Assembly: GCF_000335475.2 (NCBI RefSeq)
Contig: NZ_ANAH02000071.1
Coordinates: 124,001 to 188,000, forward strand
Source of the DNA: Cystobacter fuscus DSM 2262
GTDB lineage: Bacteria; Myxococcota; Myxococcia; Myxococcales; Myxococcaceae
Length of the DNA stretch: 64,000 nt
Direction: 5' to 3'
The notes below the pieces were generated by a model. The model was not told the origin of the DNA. It ran no database searches and worked only from the letters and a program-made list of their open reading frames with translations. Below, piece by piece: positions 26,601 through 35,349 of this stretch. Numbering within the stretch: the first letter of the stretch is position 1; every line of letters starts with the position of its first letter. The position numbers and the translations under genes were made by a program.

Positions 26601-27266
26601 GCCCAGCTCGCCGGCCGCCTGCGGGTCCGCGTTCATGAGATCCGTCACGCTCACCGTGACGATGAGCCCGTTGATGGGCCGGCTGGGGCGGTTGCGCGCC
26701 AGGATGTCGAGGAAGGACATCCACTCGTCCCGATCCTCCTCGCCCGTCGTGTAGCGGCCCGCCGTGTCCAGGAAGACGGCTTCGTTGGTGAGCCACCAGT
26801 CGCAGTTGCGCGTGCCACCCACGCCGCGAACGGCGCCGCCCCCCTTGCTCGACAGGTAGGGGAACTTCAGGCCCGAGTTGCGCAGGGCCGTGCTCTTGCC
26901 CGTCCCGGGCGGGCCGACCATCAGGTACCAGGGCAGCACCGCGAGGGCATCCCTGCCACCGCGCGCGAGCTTGGAGTTCTTGAGCGAGGCCACCGCCCGC
27001 GAGAACTCGGCCTTCATGGCCTGGACCTCGGGCTGGAGGTCCGGGCGCACCGTCCGGGCCTGTTCCTCTGCCTGGGCGGTGATGTCGTCCTCGATCTTCT
27101 TCGCCGCCGCCTTGCGCGCGCGTCGGCGGCGAATGAACGTCCGCACCAACATCAGCAGGAGAACGGCCCCCGTGGCGGCCAGGCCCATCCACGGCGCCAG
27201 GGCGAACTTGTAGACGGCTCCCCAGATGAGGGCGAGCAGGAGCGTGGCGAGGAGCGAGGCGATCAT
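23616..27266 (-). CDS. tssM: TssM (IcmF), T6SS inner-membrane component
   Basis: 1216 residues. Two spans lie near the N-terminus (about 4-20 and 26-43), a basic loop follows (RRRRARKAAAKK), then a GTPase/ATPase-like domain with Walker A GPPGTGKST (118-126) and 'CDWWLTNEAVFLDTAGRY'. A third span is 'LTLAFLATAALVLLLPAVSYV' (about 420-445). The long remainder is periplasmic and ends in the beta domain that contacts TssJ. The start overlaps the tssL stop (ATGA). The Walker motif is intact, so NTP binding is likely. Confidence 0.97.
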   Translation of the reverse strand: MIASLLATLLLALIWGAVYKFALAPWMGLAATGAVLLLMLVRTFIRRRRARKAAAKKIEDDITAQAEEQARTVRPDLQPEVQAMKAEFSRAVASLKNSKLARGGRDALAVLPWYLMVGPPGTGKSTALRNSGLKFPYLSSKGGGAVRGVGGTRNCDWWLTNEAVFLDTAGRYTTGEEDRDEWMSFLDILARNRPSRPINGLIVTVSVTDLMNADPQAAGELGQRIRERVDEVTTRLKVVVPIYVMITKCDLINGFVEMFSDLPRSERGQIWGFTVPLSAQQEAPSELLLKRFDELTAVLEQRSIRRVGQERQLETRERIYQFPQRFDALRKSMVEFIQPLFMESVFQDTPVMRGLYFTSGTQDVRLSERQQVRGAAAEVFGSQRNAVEQTEGRSFFLWDVFNKVMFQDQKLAVRSSMEEMRLRKQRYTLTLAFLATAALVLLLPAVSYVENFELVRGVRDTITSVKLEATDDIGRVVELTPLQRQLEVLDQHQVKGPPFWLRMGMYQGGRLFPLAQSFYNDQLKGLLLGKQHARIKQDLQKFSELQERPEWAPSTDTYGRSFNDLKMYLLITQPRSIREPELDADHQSWLVWQIVTHWRNIRGQDRDTSVEEQIVQHAKMYIAMMARDPQQLGFVRDAEVVIKARRALNRVPLAELELQQLIADAAQEFPDLALGDMVGAVPEMRSGKKVRGAFTKRAWDDRLKRVLDESFRERQAWVLDRDSREEESNLRAELRTRYYQQYIEEWSDFLSSISVEEPQTIDQTERLLTSLTRGATPPLGRLFQAVTHNVQLEPLVEKGAEEKTPTTKERVMDFLMPDPRKGVLDFDDVVPGGVPQAPQYRPRNVADHFSGVSAFINKKFATNDKEEKLTQLDSYQDQLRLVLDTILVVRDKPGESGLLLEKIKTTRRDVEMLIKAQEGNQALFTRLLLPPLRDVRDIVFRDVSAKKSEQWCEEIVTPFMNVMGNRYPFAKDSEQDAPLSELSEFLRPANGQVKTFVKSQLQEDVILDGRRCSLALGSRDMYKEDLCRYLERLNSLSTALFPGDEVQPLVRFQIRIRAGTSPDTSASEIASIKFIMDGTEVLYRNGPDNIWQRLIWPGQAGELGATLQVVNIRGDMSELKEPGEWGLFRLLERVKNIEPSTDGRFFTATWEIQEFNGAQVSVDIRPERLAHPFFGAAGNTSMKLMQLFRDPKVLPPQGIALRGKGCQTLIANDTVR

Positions 27267-27955
27267 GGCGTGGCCCTCGTGATGTTGGCCAGGTGCAGCT
27301 CAATCTCGTGGATCATCCCGGAGGTGCCCCGGTCCAGGCTGAGCAGGAGCCCACCGTAGACGAGCAGCGCCAGGGCCACGGCGCCCAGGGACATGGCGAG
27401 CAGGGAGACCCGCCGCTTGGCGGTGGCCAACACCTCCGAGGGACGCTCGCCGTGGGGGGCGAGCACGCTGAAGTCGAAGGGGCTGGCCCGCTCCAGCTCC
27501 TTCTGCACGGTGTCGATGAGCGTGAGCAGCTCCAGCTCTCCGCCCCGGATGCGGTAGTGGCCCTGGAAGCCGAATAACAGGCAGAGGTAGTAGACCCGGA
27601 GGACCTCCGCGCCGTGGGGATCCTTGCGCAGGGCGTTCAGCCGGACGAAGAAGCCGTCACCCGCCACGTTCTCCTTGAAGTAGTGCAGCTGCAGCGGGTG
27701 CGTCATCCAGAACTGGCGATACTGATCGGACTTGCCGAGCACCAGCTCGTCCAGCAGCGCCACCAGGGCATAGGCCATGTCCTGCGCGTCCTGGTGGCTG
27801 AAGCCGAGCGCCGCGGCCCGCCGCAGCACCTCGTCCACGACGCCCCGGAGGCTGTGGCTCAGCTTCTCGGGAGGCGGCACCTGGCTCGCCTCCTTCTGTC
27901 GAAGCTGGATGATGACGTCGAAACAGTCCCTGGTGGCTTCGTTGACTCGATCCAT
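27263..27955 (-). CDS. tssL: TssL (DotU-family), T6SS inner-membrane component
   Basis: 230 residues. A cytoplasmic helical domain ('QDMAYALVALLDELVLGKSD', 'HPLQLHYFKENVAGDGFFVRLN', 'EVLRVYYLCLLFGFQGHYR') is followed by a single span near the C-terminus ('LLAMSLGAVALALLVYGGLLLSL') and a short tail. There is no C-terminal peptidoglycan-binding extension, so cell-wall anchoring must come from another protein. A GGGGGAG ribosome site lies just upstream of ATG 27955. Confidence 0.96.
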   Translation of the reverse strand: MDRVNEATRDCFDVIIQLRQKEASQVPPPEKLSHSLRGVVDEVLRRAAALGFSHQDAQDMAYALVALLDELVLGKSDQYRQFWMTHPLQLHYFKENVAGDGFFVRLNALRKDPHGAEVLRVYYLCLLFGFQGHYRIRGGELELLTLIDTVQKELERASPFDFSVLAPHGERPSEVLATAKRRVSLLAMSLGAVALALLVYGGLLLSLDRGTSGMIHEIELHLANITRATP

Positions 27956-27988
27956 GTCGCTCCCCCCGTGGCCTGGCGGTGATGGCGC

Positions 27989-29356
27989 TCACTGGCCGTT
28001 GGTCGGCACGGCGAGCAGCTCGATGGTGGTGCGGCTGATGTCGAAGGGATGCGGCAGGTACAGGGCCACGTTGCGCTCGCGCATCACGTTCTTCCAGTAG
28101 CCGTCCTGCACGGAGAGCGTGAAGTACGACGTCCCCGGCTGCACGGGGATCTCCGGCGGAGGCCGGTAGGTGACCTTGATGGGCACGCCCGGCGAGGCGG
28201 CATGGACGATGTCGCGGATCTCCGAGCCGCACGCCACCTTGACGAGCTTGGGGAGCTGCTCGGCCACCTGGGCCTCGGGCAGCTCGCTGCGCACGGTGAG
28301 GAAGAACTGGCCACAGCGCTCCATCCGCTCGTCCGAGAGCGACCCGCGGAAGATGCGGTCCGCGCCGAGCTCCATGAACACCGTCAGGCACTGCTCCAGG
28401 GCCACGGCGCGCAGCAGCTCGTTGATGCGGCGGAAGAGATCCTCGAAGGTGGCGCGCAGGTGGGTGTACTGGAACGTCGGCAACGCGGAGGGATCCGCGT
28501 CCGGGGTGAAGGTGCACAGCTGGCCCGCGCACCGCAGCAGCGTCTGGTACAGCTGCTGCGGGCTCACATTGCCGGCTTCCAGGACGTGCTGGAGGTAGGG
28601 GATGACGCCATTGAGGGCGTTGAGCTCCAGGAAGAGCGTGACGTCCGAGGCGGTGAACTCGAGCGCGGACTCGTTGCGGTGCCGCCGCCGCGAGGAGAGG
28701 GTGCGCTGCTTGCTGACCAGCAGGCGCAGCAGCAGCCGCAGCTCGTGCATCAGATAGGGCGAGGCGTCGATGCGCAGACAGGGCGGCACGTAGTTCGACA
28801 CGAGCAGCAGGTTGCCGGACTTGTCCCGGGCCAGCTCGGCGATCTTGATGGCGTCGAAGTCGTCACGCTGCTCGTTCTCGAACAGCAGCCGCATGTTGCG
28901 CTGCGCGAAGGACACCGGCATGACCGAGGTGGAGGCGTGCAGGTCGCTGATGGGCTGGTTCTTGGGCGTGAAGCGGGGGCTCGCCCCCACCTGCCCACTG
29001 GGGCCGTAGCTCTCCACCCCGTTGCGCTCCTTGGGAATGCCCAGATAGACATTCAGGGTGTGCTCGGCGACCGCGAAGTGCCCCTCCACGAGCCGGGCCG
29101 CGGGAGCTTCTTCCTGCCCCCGCGAGAAGCTCACGGGCAGGCCATCCGGCAGCACTCCGGAGAAGCGCAGCAGTTGCACCTGGCCCGCGCGCAGCGCCTC
29201 CAGATCGAACTCCTGGGACACCACTCCCCACGTATAGGGAAACAGGGAGCCCAGCCGCGCCTCGACCAGGTTCTCGTGGTACAGGTCCTGCTGCTGCATG
29301 TGGTGGGGACTCATGAACATCCCCTCTGACCAGACGACGCGCTGCGGGGGCTTCAT
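27989..29356 (-). CDS. tssK: TssK, T6SS baseplate-membrane adaptor
   Basis: 455 residues from ATG 29356 (MKPPQRVVWSEGMFMSPHHMQQ), which overlaps the tssJ stop as ATGA and has GGAG upstream; a GTG four codons earlier is less likely. Hallmarks are 'VVWSEGMFMSPHHMQQQDLYHE', 'FPYTWGVVSQEFDLEALRAGQVQLLRFSGVLPDG' and 'YFTLSVQDGYWKNVMRERNVALYLP'. TssK trimers link the baseplate wedges to TssLM. Length is normal (about 445). Confidence 0.97.
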   Translation of the reverse strand: MKPPQRVVWSEGMFMSPHHMQQQDLYHENLVEARLGSLFPYTWGVVSQEFDLEALRAGQVQLLRFSGVLPDGLPVSFSRGQEEAPAARLVEGHFAVAEHTLNVYLGIPKERNGVESYGPSGQVGASPRFTPKNQPISDLHASTSVMPVSFAQRNMRLLFENEQRDDFDAIKIAELARDKSGNLLLVSNYVPPCLRIDASPYLMHELRLLLRLLVSKQRTLSSRRRHRNESALEFTASDVTLFLELNALNGVIPYLQHVLEAGNVSPQQLYQTLLRCAGQLCTFTPDADPSALPTFQYTHLRATFEDLFRRINELLRAVALEQCLTVFMELGADRIFRGSLSDERMERCGQFFLTVRSELPEAQVAEQLPKLVKVACGSEIRDIVHAASPGVPIKVTYRPPPEIPVQPGTSYFTLSVQDGYWKNVMRERNVALYLPHPFDISRTTIELLAVPTNGQ

Positions 29357-29997
29357 GACTTGCTCCACTGCGGCGTCACGCCGCCTTCCAGGTCGTCGAG
29401 GACCGGGTTGTTCATGGGGGAGGACGAGTTACGGAGGAGATCGATCTGGTAGCCCTGGAGCTTGAAGCGCAGCTGCTCGTCGGTGGTTCTCGGTCCACGC
29501 TGGCCCACGGGCTCGTCGGTACAGAGGTTCTTGGGAACGGAGGGCAGCACCGTCAGCGTTCGCCAGGAGTAGCCCAGGGGCTGACGGAACAGGCCCATCG
29601 CCACCACGAACTGGGTCTTGGGATCCCTCGGAATCCACCGCTCCACGGATTGGCCTGGCGCCACGGTGAACTCAGCGACCTGGAGGAGATCCTCCTTGAG
29701 CTGGGCTTCGGGTTTGTCCCACAGGGTGCGGAAGCTGGATTGCTCCGCGCGGAGGCTGTCCCGGAGTTGCAGGATTTGCACGAGGGTGGGCATGGATCGC
29801 CCGCGAGGATCAGGGTTGACGCGATCCGAGGCTTCCAGTCGGAGATAGAATGGCGGTGGCTTGTCACACGCCTCGAAGCGCTTTACCGAGCAAGCGGTGC
29901 TGGCGAGCACCATGAGTAGAGGCAGCACGAACCGGGCGAGCCCCGGATGGTCGAGACCATGGCCTGTCTGTCGCTTCTCTGATCGAACCCCTGGCAT
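29353..29997 (-). CDS. tssJ: TssJ, T6SS outer-membrane lipoprotein
   Basis: 214 residues with an N-terminal hydrophobic stretch and lipobox LASTAC (Cys about 36). The mature part has the TssJ transthyretin-like fold pattern: 'PFYLRLEASDRVNPDPRGRSMPTLVQILQLRDS', 'FRTLWDKPEAQLKEDLLQVAEFTVAPGQ' and 'QFVVAMGLFRQPLGYSWRTL'. It anchors the TssLM complex at the outer membrane. It is the first gene of the locus, so the operon promoter should lie in the 466-bp gap to its right. Confidence 0.93.
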   Translation of the reverse strand: MPGVRSEKRQTGHGLDHPGLARFVLPLLMVLASTACSVKRFEACDKPPPFYLRLEASDRVNPDPRGRSMPTLVQILQLRDSLRAEQSSFRTLWDKPEAQLKEDLLQVAEFTVAPGQSVERWIPRDPKTQFVVAMGLFRQPLGYSWRTLTVLPSVPKNLCTDEPVGQRGPRTTDEQLRFKLQGYQIDLLRNSSSPMNNPVLDDLEGGVTPQWSKS

Positions 29998-30463
29998 TGC
30001 CCCCTCGACTTCCGCGTCACGTTTCCCCGCCCCCCCCCACGTTCACGCGCGCTAGCAGCCAGACACGCCGCCCACTGGAGGACGAAGGAACGCGGCTCCA
30101 GGGCACGGTCTGTTGTGCGCGTTCGACGAATGACATGTGTCTTCGCGAAATCGCAAGGTGGCGACCCCGAACGGCTTCACTATTCGTTTAAGAGTCATTG
30201 ACAGTGGGTGGAAGTGAACAAAGCCCCGGCCTGGAGTGTCCGGAAGACGACGTTCTCGGCTCCATGCCCGGAGTCATAGGGCTGGCGGACTTGCTGTGAA
30301 CACTTCAAAACCTGTACGTCCTTAGCACCGCACCAGTCTGGGTTCCGCGAGCAGCAGGTGAGGGTTTCCCTTCGCCCGACGCGAAAACCTTGTTTTCCTT
30401 TGATTGAAACGGGCTCATGGTGGTTGTCACTAGCGGACTGAACATCCTGCGAGGGGGGGAGGC
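29998..30463. promoter_or_regulatory. Divergent intergenic region between tssJ and the OmpA-like gene
   Basis: This 466-bp gap separates the leftward T6SS operon from the rightward OmpA-like gene, so it must hold promoters for both. It includes a short AT-richer stretch around 30178-30200 (TATTCGTTTAAGAGTCATTGACAG) and another near 30384-30410 (GAAAACCTTGTTTTCCTTTG, which is a near-palindrome). No convincing sigma-54 pair was found: a TGGC..TTGC pair near 30282 has the wrong spacing. No ORF with good start signals is visible. Confidence 0.5.
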
Positions 30464-32257
30464 ATGATTCGAGGCCAGTCCGTGTGGGGCATGTCTCCGA
30501 GAGAACTCGCGCTGACGGTGGGCCTGCTGCTCGTGGCGGGACCCGCGGGAGCGCAAGGCGTCTCCTTGGAACGGCTGGAGCTGAATCCCGGTGCCGCGGG
30601 CTCGCTCCTCCTGGGAACGGGAGAGTTGTTACCCCAGGGCGACATGCGCTTGTCTGTCGTGGGGCACTACCAGCACAACCCCTATGTCCTGTCCCGTGGT
30701 GGGGTCGTCGAGCAAATCGTCGGGAACCGGCTCACCACACACCTGGCGGCGGCCTACTCCCTGACGAACTGGCTCGAGGTGGAGGCGCAGGTTCCCGTGG
30801 TGGCCTTCCAGCGGGGGACGAATCTGATCGACAAGGGAATCGATTCGCCGGTTCGTTATGGACTGTCTACCCCGAGGTTGGGCGCGCGCTGGGGGCTCCT
30901 TTCCCAGCGAGACGGGAAGTGGGCGGACCTCGCGCTGGGGCTGGATGTCGGCTTGCCGCTCGGCAATGCGTCGGGGCTCTCGAGAGAGTCCGAGGCGCAT
31001 GTCACACCGCAATTGATGTTCGGTCGGCGCCTCGGCTGGTTCCGGCTGGCGCTGGAGGCCCGGGCGCTGCTGCGCAAGAAGAGCCAGCCTTCGGCCGACG
31101 CCACCATCGAACGGTCGGAGGTCGGCAGCGAGCTGCGCTTTGGAGTCGTGGCGGCCACGGTGGGCCGGCGGTTGCGGTGGGAGTTCAACGTGGCGGGAAC
31201 CGTTCCCCTGGTGAACCAGCCGAGATCGGTGGAGTTGTTGGTGGGCCCCCGCTACCTGGTGAATCCCACCTTGGAGGTGTTCGCGCTCGGGAGCGTGGGG
31301 GTGGGGGTCGCGCCAGGAACGCCGTTGTTCCGAGTGATGGTGGGGACCGCTTTTGGTGGTGTGACGCCTCCGCGGCTGCCCGGGGAGTCATCCGTCAATT
31401 GTTCGACGGACCTGAAGCACACGGCGGAGGAGTGCCCCGACCTCGACGAGGATTCGGATCAGATCCGTAATGGTATGGATCGATGCCCCTACGAGGTGGG
31501 CACGCTGGAGCGCAGTGGTTGTCCCTGGCGGGACGCGGACGGTGACGGAATCGAGGATGCGCTGGATGCGTGCCCGAACGAGGTGGGCGATGCGGCGTGG
31601 AAAGGCTGTCCCATGCCCGATGACGATGGGGACGGCGTGGAGAATGAGCGGGACTCCTGTCCGACCGTGGCGGGCCCACCGGACTCGCGCGGCTGCCCGA
31701 AGCATGACCAGGATGACGACGGAATCGAGGATGACGTCGACCTGTGCCCCCAGCAAAAGGGCGAGCCCAAGCTTCAAGGCTGTCCGGAGTCGGATCGGGA
31801 CGGGGACACCATCGCCAACCGGTTTGACAGTTGCCCCAACGTAGCGGGGACCGTGGAGAACCATGGCTGTCCTCAGTACGAATTGCCGATGGTGACGCTC
31901 CAGCGCGCCCGCATGGACCTGATGGTGAAGGTCATGTTCGTGCCCTCTCAACCGGTGCTGGATTCCAGCTCGTATGCCCTCCTGAACTGGGTGGTGAAGG
32001 TCATGAACGAACACCCGGAGTTTCCGCTCGTCTCGGTGGGGGCCCACACGGACAACCGGGGTTCCCCCGATGCCAACCTGCAACTGTCACGCGCCCGGGC
32101 CGTGGCGGTGATGACGTACCTCATCCAGAAGGGTGTGGCCCCGGAACGGCTGGAGGCCAGAGGGTACGGCGATACACGGCCCATCGATAGCAATGCCACG
32201 TCCATCGGGCGAGAGAAGAACCGCCGGGTGGAGTTCGAAATCATCTGGCCCGACTAG
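30464..32257 (+). CDS. OmpA-family outer-membrane protein with thrombospondin type 3 repeats
   Basis: 597 residues with a signal peptide ending near 'VAGPAGAQG'. Residues 40-300 look like an outer-membrane beta barrel of repeated amphipathic strands. Five calcium-binding type 3 repeats follow, such as 'DADGDGIEDALDACPNEVG', 'DDDGDGVENERDSCP' and 'DQDDDGIEDDVDLCP' (about 320-470). The end (about 490-597) is an OmpA domain with 'SVGAHTDNRGSP' and 'LEARGYGDTRPI..NRRVEFEI', which binds peptidoglycan. The upstream site is AGGGGGGGAGG, seven bases before ATG. Such proteins are common in myxobacterial cell envelopes. Confidence 0.93.
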   Translation: MIRGQSVWGMSPRELALTVGLLLVAGPAGAQGVSLERLELNPGAAGSLLLGTGELLPQGDMRLSVVGHYQHNPYVLSRGGVVEQIVGNRLTTHLAAAYSLTNWLEVEAQVPVVAFQRGTNLIDKGIDSPVRYGLSTPRLGARWGLLSQRDGKWADLALGLDVGLPLGNASGLSRESEAHVTPQLMFGRRLGWFRLALEARALLRKKSQPSADATIERSEVGSELRFGVVAATVGRRLRWEFNVAGTVPLVNQPRSVELLVGPRYLVNPTLEVFALGSVGVGVAPGTPLFRVMVGTAFGGVTPPRLPGESSVNCSTDLKHTAEECPDLDEDSDQIRNGMDRCPYEVGTLERSGCPWRDADGDGIEDALDACPNEVGDAAWKGCPMPDDDGDGVENERDSCPTVAGPPDSRGCPKHDQDDDGIEDDVDLCPQQKGEPKLQGCPESDRDGDTIANRFDSCPNVAGTVENHGCPQYELPMVTLQRARMDLMVKVMFVPSQPVLDSSSYALLNWVVKVMNEHPEFPLVSVGAHTDNRGSPDANLQLSRARAVAVMTYLIQKGVAPERLEARGYGDTRPIDSNATSIGREKNRRVEFEIIWPD

Positions 32258-32286
32258 GGCCCGTACGACGCGAGGACAGTGAACCC

Positions 32287-35286
32287 ATGAATGCATGGTT
32301 GCGGGTCGTGCTGTTATTTGTGGGGCTCGGCTCGGTGCCGGTTCTGGCTGAAGAGCCTGATTCGATTGGGTTGGGTACTGGGCGGGACGGGCCTCTGACG
32401 GTGACGGAGGTGGGCCAGGTCATCAATCGTTATGCCCAGGTGATCGGGCCGGTCGCTCCAGGAGATGACGTCCTGCTGGTGGAGGATGCGAACGGATTCT
32501 CAGCGGGCGAGTTGGTAATGGTGCTGCAGGTGATGGGCTTGGCGCCGGAGCCTTCACCCGGGGCATCCAAGCCCCGGGCAGTTCCCCAGGATGCCGTGGG
32601 CCAGTGGGAGTTCGCTCGAGTGGCGAGGGTTGAAGAAGGGTCGCTGACGTTGACTGAACCGCTGGAGCATCCCTACGCGAATCAGGTGACCCAGGTGATT
32701 CGGGTTCCTGAATACACCCGAGTTCATGTCCAGAATGGAGCCAGCCTCCGCGCGGTGCCCTGGAATGGTCGTACGGGGGGGGTGATCGCGTTCCTTGCCA
32801 CCGAGACTCTGCTCAATGACGGAGAGATCAGCGCGACGGGCGCCGGCTTCCGTGGCGGCAGCCATGTGCCGGAGTCGTTCAAGACAATGAGTTGCATGGG
32901 CATGGTCGTGGATACGAGCCCAAGCGCGCAAAAGGGAGAGGGTGCTGTCGTGAGTCAGTATGGTTTCACGGAAATGAGTCGTGAAGCCATGTCAACTGGA
33001 GGGAGTGGGGGATTTTGTCCGATGGCGGGAGGGGGAGGCGGTGGTAATGGAGAGGATGGTATCCGAGGCGCTGGGGTCGTGGAGTTGGGCGAAGATGGTC
33101 TGAAGTGGGGCGGGCCAGGGGGGACGAAGATCGTGTATACGATGTCTACCCCATTGGTGTTCGGAGGAGGCGGCGGGGCAGGGGGTGGGTATGGAGTGGA
33201 TTGGCTTGTTCCCAGAGGTGGTTCTGGTGGGGGAGGGCTCATTGTTCGTGCTCGAGAGTTGATTGGGGCAGGCTTGCTCTCCGCTGATGGCGAGAAGGGT
33301 GAAGCCGCGAGCACTGGCGGAGCAGGAGGGGGCGGGGCAGGAGGCAGTATCTCCTTGCGATTTACTGGTTCTGCGGTGTGCGACGTTGTTTCGGCTCGTG
33401 GTGGCGCCGGTGGCGCTGCTGGGACCCACTTCATGGGCCCAGGTGGTGTCGGTGGAGATGGTGGTTCCGGACGCGTGGCACTTATGGCCGATTCTCATGG
33501 AAAGTGCCCTCTCCTCGTTGATTCTGGGCTCATGCGCAACCCACCCCCCCCACCAGTGATTCATGCCAACCAAGAAGCATATCAGAAAATGGAGGGACAG
33601 CTTTTCCCTAATCACGATGAAGCTGACGCTTGTGAGGCTCGTGATAATTTCGGGATTGATGCGCCAAAGGACAACATTTACATAAGGGCAGATGGAACAC
33701 ATGCTTTGGTTGTCGAAGGGCACGCCCCTAAACTTTCCGCTGGAGATGTCATCAGGGTGAAAGTCTTCTTCGGGGAAGAGCCTGGTGAGTTCGCTGCCGA
33801 GACAGATACCAATGAACATGGGTATTGGACGGTAACCATCAATCGTCCTCCAGGCAAGACTGGCGGCGAATTCAAAGACAATGAGTATTATGTGATTTAT
33901 GCGAAGGCTGATAAGCCTTCGTGTAGGACTGAGTATGTTGATTTTCGAGTAGATCTGACGCCGCCTGATATTGTTTTTAATGTCAAGCCAATCTTGGTTT
34001 CTGATTCAAAATCGACTGTTTTTGAATTTTCGTCCACATCCGGCGATGTAGAGAAATTCGAATGCGCTAGGGGGATTGCTGACGATGCCACGCTAGATTT
34101 TGATGAATGCTACGACCCTATTCTTTCTAGTTGCGCCGCAGGTTATTTGCGCTGCGGGGCTGATCGGTTCACGGCCTTGGAAGGTTTTAACGTTTTCAAG
34201 GTGAAGGCTACTGATCATGTGGGAAATGAGAAGGTTTCCAACGCGTTCATATGGGAGGTTGACACAAGCGTTCAGGCCGTTGTGTTCCAGCGGCCCTCGG
34301 TTGATGATGATTTGTTTAATACTAAAAGGCCTTTCTTTTTTGGCCGGGTCGAGCCTGTTGAGGCTGGAGTCAATGTATCCATTAGTGTTGACAAGGAGGG
34401 TGGTCCCAGTGGTGTGGTTTCCGGAGTAGCGGTTTCGGATAAGTTTGGATATTGGTTTTTCTTTCTGCCTGATAAAGTGGAACTCGATCAAGGCCACTAT
34501 AAGGTGGTTCCCAGGGCGGTTGATCGTGCGAAACATTCGTGGCCGCCGGATGGGGTAGATGAGTCCGTGGAATTTGTGATTGATACGGAGCCCCCTGTGA
34601 CGACGATTAAGGGCCCGCCACGATCGCCTGAGTTGCATAAGTCACGAAAGTCGAGTTTTGTTTTTTCTACTGATGAAGAGGAGGGAGATGCCGTTACGTT
34701 TGAGTGTCAGTTTGTTGAGGGTGGGGTCAATGGTGGCCTTTCTTTCTCTTGTCCAAGGAATGTAAGTTTCGATAAGTTGGCAAATGGTAAGTATACCCTT
34801 TCGGTTCTAGCTAAGGATAAAGCGGGCAATGGGGCCACGGATGCGGTGACGTATACGTGGGAGGTTAGTATTGAGCCACCACTTCATCCAAGTATTACTG
34901 AGCCGGTTGATGGGTCGGTCGTGGATACGAGGACTCCCATGGTCTCCGGAACAGCTCTGGCTAAGGGTAAGGTGTATATTAGTGTTGATGGCGTTCCTGT
35001 TGGTAATTTCGTCCCTGTTGGTGAGGACAGTTCGTGGGCTTTTCAGCTGCCTTTCCGGCTGGATCCTGGCACGCATTCACTGCGTGGTCAGGTCGTGGAT
35101 GAGAACGATACGTCTAGCGAGTTTTCCCCGGAGATCCATTTTGTTGTTTCGACTCCCCTTGATGAGGATGTGAGCCAAGCCATTGGTGGAGGTCTGGGGT
35201 GTAATGGCTCAGGCTCTGCTGGTTTCTTCTCTTATTTCTGGGGAGTGATGGTTTTGATTACGCTTGGTCGAAAGTATCACTCCTGA
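32287..35286 (+). CDS. Large Gly-rich/Ig-like surface protein with MYXO-CTERM-like tail
   Basis: 999 residues, 29 bp after the OmpA gene and probably cotranscribed. After a signal peptide (VLLFVGLGSVPVLAEE), residues 25-190 recall the AgmC-type motility-associated proteins of Myxococcus ('VGPVAPGDDVLLVEDANGFSAG' style segments), which I offer only as a resemblance. Residues about 230-400 are Gly-rich ('GGGGGNGEDG', 'GGAGGGGAGGS'); residues 500-965 hold several Ig-like repeats ('LTPPDIVFNVKP', 'TEPPVTTIKGPP', 'EPVDGSVVDTRTPMVSGTA'). It ends 'GLGCNGSGSAGFFSYFWGVMVLITLGRKYHS', a Cys plus span plus basic end. Base composition drops sharply from about 33.55 kb to the end. Confidence 0.75.
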   Translation: MNAWLRVVLLFVGLGSVPVLAEEPDSIGLGTGRDGPLTVTEVGQVINRYAQVIGPVAPGDDVLLVEDANGFSAGELVMVLQVMGLAPEPSPGASKPRAVPQDAVGQWEFARVARVEEGSLTLTEPLEHPYANQVTQVIRVPEYTRVHVQNGASLRAVPWNGRTGGVIAFLATETLLNDGEISATGAGFRGGSHVPESFKTMSCMGMVVDTSPSAQKGEGAVVSQYGFTEMSREAMSTGGSGGFCPMAGGGGGGNGEDGIRGAGVVELGEDGLKWGGPGGTKIVYTMSTPLVFGGGGGAGGGYGVDWLVPRGGSGGGGLIVRARELIGAGLLSADGEKGEAASTGGAGGGGAGGSISLRFTGSAVCDVVSARGGAGGAAGTHFMGPGGVGGDGGSGRVALMADSHGKCPLLVDSGLMRNPPPPPVIHANQEAYQKMEGQLFPNHDEADACEARDNFGIDAPKDNIYIRADGTHALVVEGHAPKLSAGDVIRVKVFFGEEPGEFAAETDTNEHGYWTVTINRPPGKTGGEFKDNEYYVIYAKADKPSCRTEYVDFRVDLTPPDIVFNVKPILVSDSKSTVFEFSSTSGDVEKFECARGIADDATLDFDECYDPILSSCAAGYLRCGADRFTALEGFNVFKVKATDHVGNEKVSNAFIWEVDTSVQAVVFQRPSVDDDLFNTKRPFFFGRVEPVEAGVNVSISVDKEGGPSGVVSGVAVSDKFGYWFFFLPDKVELDQGHYKVVPRAVDRAKHSWPPDGVDESVEFVIDTEPPVTTIKGPPRSPELHKSRKSSFVFSTDEEEGDAVTFECQFVEGGVNGGLSFSCPRNVSFDKLANGKYTLSVLAKDKAGNGATDAVTYTWEVSIEPPLHPSITEPVDGSVVDTRTPMVSGTALAKGKVYISVDGVPVGNFVPVGEDSSWAFQLPFRLDPGTHSLRGQVVDENDTSSEFSPEIHFVVSTPLDEDVSQAIGGGLGCNGSGSAGFFSYFWGVMVLITLGRKYHS

Positions 35287-35349
35287 TGCTTGACGGGACC
35301 GTTGATGTACAAATGGTGCCCGGCGGCCGACCCGGAATGGCTTCTGGGC

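Noticed and set aside
30270-30300. Sigma-54 promoter-like TGGC..TTGC upstream of the OmpA gene
   Set aside because: The GG-GC distance is two bases too short for a -24/-12 promoter.
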